Source of the DNA: Brachyhypopomus gauderio
Lineage: Eukaryota; Chordata; Actinopteri; Gymnotiformes; Hypopomidae
Assembly (NCBI RefSeq): GCF_052324685.1
Contig: NC_135214.1
Location: forward strand, 31,121,206-31,185,205
Direction: 5' to 3'
DNA: 64,000 nucleotides
Positions 1-19,688 of this stretch are shown piece by piece; the stretch's first letter is position 1, and the number at the start of each line of letters is the position of its first letter. The notes under the pieces are model-generated. The model did not search any database. It was not told where the DNA came from and was given only the letters and a program-made list of their open reading frames with translations. The position numbers and the translations under genes were made by a program.

Positions 1-45
1 TTCCGTTTTAAAGCCTTTTTATTTATTTTTATAAACAAACAAATG

Positions 46-1434
46 AATGTTGCTTTGTGTTTGAAAATGCTTGAAATTGTAACTTCATTTCACAACAAAT
101 ATCTGTCTGACTGAACAGTTCTTTTGTGTTAAATACCAGCATCTTGTAATTCCAGGATGAAACATGAGAGAACGTGAAGACGTTACGATTGGGCGTTTTG
201 AAAATAAACAACCATTAAATAATGTGATAAAAAAGCGAATAATTTCGAGTATATGTATAAATATTTAACTTTGGGTGACCAAACGTCCGTATTTCCCGGG
301 ACATGTCCGTATTTCACGTCCTGTCCCGGGCGTCCCGGGATATTTTTTAAAACTGTGGAAATGTCCTGGTTTTTAAATTACGTTAATCGGGCCATTAATT
401 CTACAGGCACTAGGACCCTGAGCACGGCGCTGTATGACGCGGAATCCCTGAGCCTCATCAGTTGAGCCTCAACTTACGTTCGCCACCCCCCCCCACCCCC
501 CCGCTCGACACGCACGTCTGGTGGACGTTCAAAACTGGTTCAAAATCTGACAGTGTGACTAGGACCTTAACCTTTTAACTTAACGTCTATGACGAGTTTT
601 CTATCTGAACGTCTGACTAGGACCTTTATTGGATGTCAGGACGTGCAAAAACTGCAACTGAACGGCAGTAATAGACGTTTAAAAAAGACGTCGCTAAAAC
701 TTTCATTCTGGCTTTTCAGTGGACGTCTTTTGAACGTCTGACAAAGTGTCTTTGCTCGTGCTGGGAAATATTGAAATGGACCTTGAAAGTGACATACAAG
801 TGTTTGAATTCCACAAGGTGTATGAACCCTGCAAACATGACTTTGTTCATCGCGCTGAAGCGCGGCGCACGCGAGGTCGTGCACCTCTCGAATTTTGTAA
901 CTTCGCGCGCGCCGCGCCTCAGAGCAATGAACAAAGTCATGTTTGCAGGGTTCAATTCAAGCGCTTGTACCAATATTTCCCAGCACGTTAAACTTAATTA
1001 AGTTAAATATTTATACATATACTCGAAATGATTCGAAATATTGCGCTTTTAATCACATTATTTAATTTATTTTCAAAACGCCCAATCTTAACGTCTTCAC
1101 GTTCTCTCATGTTTCATCCTGGAATTACAAGATGCTGGTATTTAACACAAAAGAACTGTTCAGTCAGACAGATATTGTCCGTGTTTCGTCCTGGAATTAC
1201 AAGAGTTAACGTAATAACGTAACGTGCATTTTTCTTAACGTCTTCACGTTCTCTCATGTTTCATCCTGGAATTACAAGAGGCTCGTATTTGTTAATGTAA
1301 TACAAGAAAAATGTCCAGTCAGACAGATATTTGTTGTGAAACGAAGTAGTTACAATTTCAACATTTTCAAGTACTTTAGCCTAAATTGCAGCACTTTTCA
1401 AACCTGAAACACACTGAAACACAAAGCAGCATTA
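46..1434. mobile_element. Large inverted-repeat (foldback-type) element
   Basis: The reverse complement of about 46-275 recurs at about 996-1434 with long near-identical blocks, including TTAAATATTTATACATATAC, AACGTCTTCACGTTCTCTCA and CAGTCAGACAGATATT. The arms enclose about 720 bp holding the separate palindrome at 823-954 and a CCCGGGACATGTCCG-type segment. The right arm is longer because a CCTGGAATTACAAG block is present three times (about 1119, 1191, 1266). No transposase is visible. The left end may be cut by the window border, so family and target duplication cannot be read. Confidence 0.72.
823..954. mobile_element. 132-bp hairpin element with perfect 28-bp outer arms
   Basis: Outer arms of 28 bases (beginning TGAACCCTGCAAACATGACT) are exact inverted copies. 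Imperfect pairing continues through GC-rich CGCGGCGC stretches for about 55 bases, leaving a spacer near 877-901. A partial copy, with the left arm and an inverted spacer but no right arm, lies at 42674-42758. This supports a dispersed miniature inverted-repeat element. Confidence 0.7.
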
Positions 1435-1799
1435 AAATTCGTCAGGTAAGTGTTCATTCCCCTGTTTTGAGGGGTGTTTCTTTTATACTACCACATATAG
1501 TTTCGGACAACACTGCAAAGCGGAAAGTATAAAGCCTCCACCGCTCGCGGAGGTTCGCGCGAGGTGCGCGCGGAGTCGAGCGCTATGGTCACTCAACCAG
1601 GCTTTAGCGCCCTTCGTTGAAAGGTTCCAAAAGCACCGCTTGCAAACGGGCTTGTTCATATCCTTCGGTTTTCCATCTGTATCTGCTTCGAATCCAACAG
1701 CACTGCATTTGCTTTAGCTGCCATATTAACATCACAAACTGTCCTGTGCATTACGGCAGCTTGGGTGGGTCAAACGAAAGCGCATTTTATGTAAAAAGA

Positions 1800-10048
<8,249 letters not shown>

Positions 10049-10205
10049 CAGCTGGCTGCTGGCAGGGGTCAGAGGTCACCGCGTCTGTGCGTGCCATGCT
10101 CAAGTCTTAGGAGCAGGGGAGGCGCCTTGGGAAGAGAACCAACCACCACCCGGACCAATCAGAGGCGACAGTCTGAGCTTTTGACCAGAGAACACTCGCT
10201 CCATT

Positions 10206-10254
<49 letters not shown>

Positions 10255-12597
10255 AACAAGAGCATTTCTTTACATTAAAGACAATCATACAACACACAGG
10301 ACCACAGGTGCATGCACAGACAGGTGGAACCAATCCATTGTGCTGAGGCCAAAACTCTTGTACTCCAAGCTTGCAATAATGTTTCACCTGCATCACCTGA
10401 AGGTGTCTGTAACTCCTTCAAGCAGTGTTCAGTTGTCACATTGGTTATGACCATCAGCACCGTGGATGACTTGTGACAGCAACAAACTAGTCTTGCTCCC
10501 TGACAAATGTTTGGATCATCATGCACAAACTACTAGATAACATATTACTTTTACTGGGAAAGGGAAACCGGTAGAAACCCAAGCAAAATTCCAGATATCA
10601 GGTACTTAAAAAAATAAATAAATAAATAGACTGAAAGTCGTGGTTCAATCATGGAGCTGTATTACTCTAGCATTAAAAACACTGTATAAACAAGGTTGGT
10701 TAAATGAGGTCATTTTCATTGTGTTTCCCTTGGGCCCAGGCTTCTATTTTTTTTGGAGTACAAAAATTCTCTCGCTCCTCTGATAACAGAGTAGGTTCTG
10801 TGGTAGCCACATCTCCCTCCTCTCTTTGCCATTCAGACTATACGGCCATGGCAAAGTTCTCTCAATTTTGTAAATGGACCTTTAGGAGTTTGTGACTTTA
10901 TGTGGCCATTCTGTCTTTTGAGTATTTATTCTCTGTGATGACAGCTTGGTAAAACTGCCCCATTCTAAGCGGACAGCAGAATGTGTCTTTTAGAGAGGCG
11001 GTCTTATAGTGGACTCGGTCCAGATAGCACTTGAACTCAAACAAGTGAGTCTTTCACATGGAACAGAGAAGCCATGGCTGTCTGGTCTCTCTGTGGTGAG
11101 AGATTGAGAGATTGAGAAATGCATTGACAACCACCCACTATAAATATATATATATATGAGAGAGAGAGGGAGAGAAAGAGAGACAGAGAATAGGACATTC
11201 ATGTTAGATTAACAAACTTTATCTGCTGTATGAGCACCACCTATTTAACATTTTTGTGTTTACATTTAATAATACTGAGTACTGTATCTCTTAGGCTGGA
11301 GTAACATGAGCGTTTTTACTGCCTGCGACATCATACAATTCGACCAAAGTTAAGGCTGATCCAAAATACTGTAGTAGTACTATAGTAACTCATTTTCTGG
11401 TAATGCTTTGAATGTTTTGCAACTCAAGTTTCAGTACTGGATTAAAATATTGAGCTTTAGGATAAAGTACTTAGTTTTGATATGAAGGACTTCAATAGTT
11501 GTACATTTAAACTGTTGAAATTCATATTTTCTCAGAGGTGGTGGAACAAAAAAAATGTGAAAATGATTAAAAGATAGTGAAATTTATAAACGTCTTGGTT
11601 TTGAATAGAGACTTATTCCGCACACCCATACCCATACCAACACCCACTTTGGAATGATTTTGCAATCATGAGGATCTCCAGCCAAAAAAACCTTATGCGG
11701 TGTATGCCTACTGTGATAAACATTTCCTAAGAATTGAAAGTTTGTTATTTATTTATTTATTTAAGATTAAATGACATCATTGCTTGGCTTATATGACAGA
11801 AATAATCGTCGTTTCTTTACATACACACGCATGCAGAGCAGCCTGCTGGAAGCCGAACTGATGGCGTGCTGCCAAAGTTGACATCAATTGTTTATATTTT
11901 TTACAGTCCCATCAGGTTTATATTGTGAACAGACATGAGAAAAAGATATTAAATCGATGACAGCGACACAGACATAATATGTGTCGCAAATACAGGTAGC
12001 AGAGACGAAAATTACCTCGCAAAACGCATTCGGCCACATGTATTTTTATGTTTTATGTTCTTAAAACCTTGGTGTTTGATGATCTCATTGAAACCTGAAT
12101 ATGTAAAACCCACTTCCTTATTGAAGAAACAGCCTTTTGATTGGCTGACGGAGTGCAGGGCGGGACTAACTTTGACTGTCTGAAAGGCAAAATGGCCTAT
12201 GAGTCGCCATTGAGGGAAAACATTTGATATTGTGGAATTTGTCAACGGAGGGGCAAAACAACATTTACCACGTAGCTAGACAGTCACGGAGAAACGGCAG
12301 CCGGCGGGGCATTGAGCTCATGTACCTGGTTTCGTAAAGTTAGCCGAGCTTGATTAAAAAGGAAATCCTTTTGTTGCCATTCTGGCTGCGCAAGGCTGAG
12401 TAGTGGTGCCAGGTGGCGGAGGTCTTTGTGTGGCCATGGTGTGTGTGTTTGGGCTCTCCTGGGTCTGTGTTCTGGTGGACACTCACGGGTCTGGGCTCAG
12501 CGTTTAGTGGTCAAGGGCCGAGCGACGAGGACACGGTCGAGGGACTTGGTCGGGGTGCAAACAGCTGAACGGCGAGGTGTGGGGAGTTGGCGAGGAG
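10049..12597. other. ttc39a-rnf11 interval
   Basis: 2.5 kb between the ttc39a stop and the rnf11 start. It must contain the ttc39a 3'UTR (possible AATAAA run about 10612-10628) and the rnf11 promoter and 5'UTR (the last few hundred bases are GC-richer). It holds a CA repeat at 10206-10253 and short AT and TTTA runs. No exon is recognised. Confidence 0.6.
10206..10253. repeat. CA microsatellite
   Basis: About 23 uninterrupted CA units shortly downstream of the ttc39a stop codon. Confidence 0.93.
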
Positions 12598-12720
12598 ATG
12601 GGCAACTGTTTAAAGTCTCCCACTTCGGATGATATCTCCTTGCTCCACGAGTCCCAGTCGGATAGAGCCAGTTTTGGGGACGGGGTCGACCCGGACTTGG
12701 AGCCGCCGCCACCGTACCAG
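12598..12720 (+). CDS. rnf11: rnf11 exon 1
   Basis: 41 codons from ATG (12598) to GT at 12721. Encodes MGNCLKSPTSDDISLLHESQ, then the acidic linker and EPPPPYQ. The start is fixed by the lipidation motif MGNC. Confidence 0.98.
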
Positions 12721-15700
12721 GTAAGAGGTGTTACACACGTCGGGAAACGTCCACCAGAACGTGTCGTGCGGGCGGGTTAACGCGGCTCTTTGTCCCTCAT
12801 CCACGGACACCTCGGACGGGTGGAGACGTGTGGCCAGCCGCCGTCGTCGTGCTTGTGACTGTGAAAAATGAACAATATTCACGACGGACCGTGTAGTTTA
12901 AACGCCGTCCTCAAAGACAGACCCGACATATCGGCCTGGTGTCAGCCCACGTTACGTGTCGAACAGCCTAGCTTAGCCAGCTTACCAAGTCCTCTTTGTC
13001 TCTGTGTTGTTAGTAGACGGACCAGGTCCCAAACTTGGCGTTACATTTACGACCAGGCCATTAAACCCACGGGGTGCACGTTGCTTCATTTGATCGGTTA
13101 CTTTCGATCTTAGCCTGTCGGTTCACCACGAATACGTGTTAGAGCGCAGTGGGGCTCTGTGGTGTGTTGGGAGAGTCATTTGTTTAGTAAATCACCTACA
13201 TTGACGTCCATGGCTATTATTAACAGTTACACAACTTTGGATATGCGGAACAACCTTATTTCCTTGATCACTGTAGTGTCTATAAGTATAAACTAAAGGA
13301 TTACACACTTGGACAACGTTTCTTTGTTGTGTGATGTTTGTCTGGGACTGGATGAACTGTTACATAGACTCCTGTGTTTGTTATTCTGTCGCTGTGTTGC
13401 TCTTAATTTTAAGGATTTTGTTCTGTCATTATTGGTTTGCTTCTAATTTCAGACAAACAGAAATTGTCAACCAAGTATTATACAGCCAGTGTCTGTTAAG
13501 GAAATGTAAAAGGACTGAGCGTCTTCTGTTGGTCTTGACGGTGTTGAACATTGTTCTAGTGTCATGTCATTGTGACATGTCAGTTTAAAATTTCGACATG
13601 CTGTGCAAAATGATGCCAGAACTTCATTTTGAACAGTGTTATTGGAAAAACCACAACATATAACCCCGTAGTCATTCACGTTACTGCAGGCCTGCTTAAT
13701 TTTAGCAGTGAGTCAAGAAGATGATAGATGTTGTCGACTTTAGTGATCTGGATGCAGCGGCCATGTAGTTTCAGGCTGGTTTGCTTCAGCAAACCGAGAA
13801 GGCTCCCCACTCTGTGCTGTAGCAGTGGGCACCATCAGTCCTGAGAGCAGGAGTCTGTTCAACAGTCCCTTCACTCAGTATAAAATGTGGCACGGTGCAC
13901 GAGAGAGAGGCCGTCTCTCTCTTTCCCTGGTTCTACTCTCTCTCCCTCCTTTTCTAGACCAGGCGCGTGGTGGCTTCGTGGGAACACCGGTCCCCACAGC
14001 TGCCCTCACCGCTGTGGTCTTCTGTAATGTAAAGGGTGCTGCCTCGAGAATGGCGTGCAGCAGAGAAGCAGACGGCATCACACGTTTTCTTCTCTTCTCT
14101 TTTTTTTTTTTTTTGGCCTCTGCGCCTTGCAGTGTCCTGACAGCAGTGTTTGGCTGAGGATAACATCGTTGGCTTGACGTCAGGAGGTCTGTTTGAACTG
14201 TGTGGAACAGACAAAGAGCCAGCCCAGGCCAAGTTTACGACCCAAATCACTTTTACTGCGTGCCAAGTATGCTTGACATGTTTCTTTTTCTCCTTCAGTG
14301 GGAATAGAAGGGTCTTTTTGATGCTCTCATTGGCCATCGCGATGGAAACCTTAAGAACATTTTCCCACGTTAAGAATACTTTCGAAATAGTATTACACGT
14401 TCTCAAACCTGAAAATTGGGGCAGCTCAAGTTGAGGAATTGACTGATAGGAAGCCTTTTGTTTTTAGGCCTACAGCGGACCTTGGGTTGGGGGAGGAAGG
14501 GGTCTTTCCGAGCCCGGTGCAGGGCCCTGGACCCTTCGGGTTGCAGCGGCATGGAAGGGGACTCACGATGGTGGTCGACTGTGCTTCCTGAGTCTCGTAG
14601 GTGGTGCGTTTAGCGTTGAGCGGAGTGAATGGAACCTTCTGTTAAGCTCAGGCCTGGCTGACTTCACAGCGTATCAGCCACCACATCTGAGGGAGGTTGG
14701 GAGATGTAGGCAAGAGTTTTCTCTTTATGTGTAGGTGATGTGACAAACAGTAATTTCATGGTGGGAAGAGAGATTCTGTGTGTGGTTGGGGGGGGGGGGG
14801 CTGTTGACTAGAGATGCTGACTCATCTTTGCAAGCTGGGCACGGCTAGATAAGTATAACTGTGTGTGCGTGAGACACACACACTGGCAGAGCATGCGAGC
14901 GATGCGTGTGAGGGCAGAGAGCGTGCGTTAGTGTGTCGAGGCTTTGGCGAAGTGACGGAGGTTCCCTGCAGCCTCGCACGTTTCCCCCTGCTCTCTCCAG
15001 AGCGCCGGCCCATCGGGTCGATTCCGTTCTCACTGGCGTGCGGCCCGCACTCTGCCTGCGGGAGTGTTTTACGGCCGGCCTGTGGCGCAGCAGACAGCCC
15101 CCCCCCCCCCCCCCCTTCCTGCCTCATGCAGAGAGCACGCGCCATGCTTGTTTGGAGGAGCGCTCAGCTGGAGCAAGGCCCCGTGCACACAAGCGGACCA
15201 AAACGTCCTCTCTCTCTCCCTACACACACACACACCTCCTCCCCTCTTTCATTTTATTTCTCCGCTCTCTCTGGCTTCTTTGCATGTATGCAAAGGCACA
15301 CGAAAACAAACACGCAGGCGTGCACGTACGTGCGCGTGTCTGTGAAAAGGCGACGGAGGAGCCCAGAGTAGACGTGGTCCTGATTGGAGGTGGATAACGA
15401 TCCCTCACACTGCCAGGGCGGAGCGGAGGTGTGATTAACGAATGCAGATAATGGAGAGGATCAACGCTGCATCATTATTGGAGAACCAGCACTTAGAGTT
15501 CCGTTACCAGTTAATAAAGGAAATGGTGAAATTGACGCCATGTAGCATTTGACAGCTTGACGTATTATGGTCACCAGACGTGTATCGGTCCACAGTCTGG
15601 AGGCACCTTTCCTGTTGTACGCTATCGCCTGAGGTTGATGGTAATATCAGAACTGTGGCTCATATGTGGAACTTTTTTACATATTACTGCTTGTTATTTT

Positions 15701-18700
15701 AATCATACTTTCACAATCACGCTAGTCTGATTCCTAGAGTGTAATACTTATACTTGCACTTACACTCTCTTAGATAAATATTTTGCTGTTTATATTCTGT
15801 GTGTATGTATGTATGTATGTATGCTATACATACTATATATTATACATCCCCTATTTCCCATTTAATTCTTTCTATTACTATTTAATTACCTTCCATGTTT
15901 GTTTTGTATTATATTGATGTTGCTGCTGGAACTATAATTTCCCTGAAGGAAACCTCCTAAAGTGATCCATAAAGTTCTAATCTAAGTAATATAATGAGTG
16001 CTATATAATGTCTAACTCAGATAAAACTCCTCTCTGCTACATTACCCTGTTATCAGTGTTACGAATTTGAATAGTTTACATTGCTAGACTCTCTCTGACT
16101 TGGCAAATCACATGAAATGTATCAAGATTAGACAATTGACTTAAAATGTTTCCACATGCCTTCAGATATTCTGTACTAAATTGCATGATTGACATCACAA
16201 CTCCTGGTCATAATGAGTGATAAAACATTAGTCAAACCCGGGCCGCTGTGTTTAGCACGCCATTATTTTCAGTGTAGATAAATAAAAGCCTGTTTGGATT
16301 AAAAGGCATTTTTGCTTGGATAAGGACGATTCCTTCCATTCTTCATGAAAGAGGGAATTGTGGGGAGGTGTTGGTTTTCTATGAAAGTAAAAAAAAGCCC
16401 AGACGGCCTTCACAAAGACTCATTCACGCGTGCTCCAGTCGTCTGGCCATGGAGGAGCAGCCCGTGTGCTCTGGTGTTCAGGCTGGAGGCAGTGGAGCGT
16501 GGGGGGCCCGGCTGTGTTGAACCCACCGTGGGGGGCCCGGCTGTGTTGAACCCACCGTGTCCTCAGGGTCCCGCCTGTGCTCAGGCGCTTTTGATGGGCC
16601 CTGGCTGGCATGACAGTTCAGAGCCCATAACTGTCTTCGGCTGTGCAAGTTTGGTTATCTGTGTGTGTGTGTGTGTTCGCTTTGTTCACTTCATCAATTC
16701 ACTTTGATCTCAATTCATGAGTACACACATGTAAAAACAACAAAAAACACATCTGCTGTGTATAGAGGTTGGAGATGTAGAGATGGCACTTTAGCACACA
16801 GCATGTAGACTGCGTTGTTATTGTGTGTGCTTGGGTGTTTGTGTAGTAAGCTGTACGTTGATCTGGTTTGTGGCAAGTGGCTCCAGGCTGTCACTGTATT
16901 TTGTAGCTTACTGCCATGCACTTTCATCTGTGCCTGTTTGTTTAACCTTCTCTTTAGATAGTGTGTGTGTTTGAGCTCAAAACATTTTTTGCTGTACTAA
17001 ACACGAGGTCATATTAGCTATACATGGGAACCAGTTTAGCAGGTCAGTAACGTAACTAATGTAAGACTGCAGAATTATCTTTACATACCTGGGTGAAAAT
17101 GCTGAAGTTCTGGACCTGGTTCTGCTCGGCGCTGTGATGAGGTGGTTCTAGAGGCGTCCTTGATGAGGCCATGCTGAAGAACACAACCCAGAACTCCTCA
17201 CTGAACTCTCTCCTACTAGTTAAACTTCAGGCAACATGCAGAGATCTTATTTGTTTTTGTTTCAGTAGACAGTTTTTACAAAAATAAACTATAATTTAAT
17301 GCTAATATTGGCAGTCACCATGGAAACTGTCTTTATTTTATTTATTTTTTTTTTTTATTATTTTTTTTTTTTTACTATAAAAATGCAGTTATGTACCTAC
17401 AAAAATACTTTTCTCTCTCTCTTTCTTTTCTCGTGTGCTTCTGGACTCTGGGTATTTCTCACAAGTGTTTTCCTAGCTGTTTACGGTTGTAAACGCCAGT
17501 TATGGGGAAACCTACACAGAGGAGCTCACTCTTCCCTCCCGCAGTCCCGGAGCAGCTGGGCCGTCTGCGTGGGCCCATTCCCCCCGGCCCGCCTCCCGCC
17601 CCGGGCTAATCCCACCGTGGGCACGCGCAGGAACGTCCGTGAGGATAGCCGTCCGACCCCGTGCTGTTGGAGGGAACCGCGCTCTCGTGCAGTTCAGGTC
17701 ACGACCCGGTGACCCGGCCGCCACGGTGGCTCTGGCGTCAGCTGCGGTCGCGGGTGTCGGTGTCGGCGTGAGCTGGTGCTCCCTGGTGCTGCGCCAGGTC
17801 TGAGGAAGAGGACGGGGGAACATGAGGAAGGGCAGCTCCGAGCTGCCAGCCCCGACAGAGACGCCAGAGAAGACGACATTGAAGACCAGGGTGTGTGTGG
17901 CATTCTCACAGCGGAGGAGGAGCAGGCCAGACGGCACACTTCAGCTGCGTGATGCCTGACCACAGAATCGACAAGACAGGACACGCCTCCTTACCGTCAA
18001 CACACACCCACACACCTCCAGACCCCCTCTCATGATTTAGTAATAGTAAGGTATCAGCTGAGAGAAGCATTGCTGTTGCCCCGTAATCGTATTCCGTCCT
18101 CTTCACCTAACCTCCATCCCAGCCCACACACACACACACACACACTCTCGCTCCGGAGGTCAGCGGTGTATTTGTGCGACCCTGTCACACGGCTGTTGGG
18201 CCGGCTGTCTCCTGTCCGTCTCGGAGACACTGGTCCTTACCCGTTCCTCCCCAGCTGGTTCCGGCTGTGCAGAGCGGGGCACCTGAGTGTCACACACGGC
18301 ATTATGATCTCCCTGCCATACTCCCTCAGCAGGCGGCCGTCGGAATGTCCGTCACGCACAGGCCACGCCCCCTCCCCCGGGTCCCAGCTTGCTACACACG
18401 CCGGCCATTAGAGGTCCGGCCGTTAGCGGAGAAGAAGCTGGTGCATTCAGCTGTGTGCGTGGGTGGGTGCGGCGTGTGTTATGAGCAGTCAGAATGCTGA
18501 TCAAGTAATACGAGAAAGTGTTTTGCTGAAAGTGCAAAACTTGCAGCAAATGGAAGCTGTGATGGACCCCTGTCCCCACATTGATCCTCACCCTACATCA
18601 CGGGCAAATTTTTCACACCTCACAGGGGAGACAACTGATAGGAAATCGTTTCCGTCATGTTGCGCTCGGTATCAGTGGATTGGTGCAGGGCACTATGGAG

Positions 18701-19649
18701 GATGGGTTGATGCATTTAGTTATTGTGGGTAAATAGTCACAACACGATGGTGCGCCTCACGATACGCCACGGTTCACAAATGGAAATAGCTAGTTTATGC
18801 ACCTGTTAATTAGTTTCATGAATTGTGAGAGGAAAATTTCTCTTCCTGGTTTACTCTTTTGAAAGCTGTGCTGGGGTTGGACTGTGAGGCACCTTTGTGT
18901 GCGTGTGCAACAGTGTGTATCTGGGTGCGCATGTGTATGCGTATGTATACGAGGAAGTGATTTTTGTGTGTTGGGGGGGGGGGGTGTTGGCCACATGCGT
19001 GCGGGAGTGCTTCAGACTTGAAGCTGGAGACGTGAGCACTGGCGCTGGAGCCCAGCACGCTTGCACGCATCACAGAGACTCAACACTGCTCCTTCCACTT
19101 CCTGTTTCCTGTCCACTAGCAGGTAGCACTTGCTAAGGCTTCTGAAGTCTCCACTGTGAAGAAAAATGGCAATTCTATAGACTGTGGAGAGAATTTTCAC
19201 CAGTTGGACATGGACAAAAGAGTAGAATAGCCTGTAGAATATTTCTGTGAGGTGACGTGGTTTCTTTGGCTGTAGACCATGGTGTCTTATACCACCCTGC
19301 CCCGACTGTCTCGGTCTAAGCTGGACACCACATGTTTGTCCACTGCTGCTCTTGGAGACTGCTGACTAGGCCTCTGTTTGAATAGGGTCCATTTGGGGTG
19401 TGTGTGTAGCTCTCTTTCTCCCTCCCTCCATGTGTGCATGAAAGGGTTTTGGTGAAATATTGCCCCCTAGTGGAGCATGGTTCATATTTCTCACCTGCAA
19501 TATGATGATGCTTACTAATAACTATAGTGAACTTTCTCAACTAGCGTGCTTACTCACTTTCCAATATTGGTTTACAAAACCCGAGGCCACAATTTCTGTT
19601 TTGAATGTTGTTAATGTTATGTGTTAAGGAGGTGGTACATGCAAGCTCA

Positions 19650-19688
<39 letters not shown>

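Larger units (their letters stand above)
12721..19688 (+). other. rnf11 intron 1
   Basis: A 7-kb intron. Contents seen: a T run (14101-14114), G run (about 14790-14800), C run (15099-15114), a 30-base tandem duplication (16500-16559), a T-rich run (17336-17374), a GC-rich block (about 17520-17860) that could be regulatory, and a GT repeat just before exon 2. Several open frames here are not supported as exons. Confidence 0.7.

Noticed and set aside
14865..15397. Overlapping GC-rich open frames in rnf11 intron 1
   Set aside because: Low-complexity proline/serine/cysteine-rich translations with no family resemblance and no supporting splice structure.
18463..18732. 89-codon plus-strand frame in rnf11 intron 1
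   Set aside because: No similarity to any family I know and inconsistent with the RNF11 product, which is complete without it.
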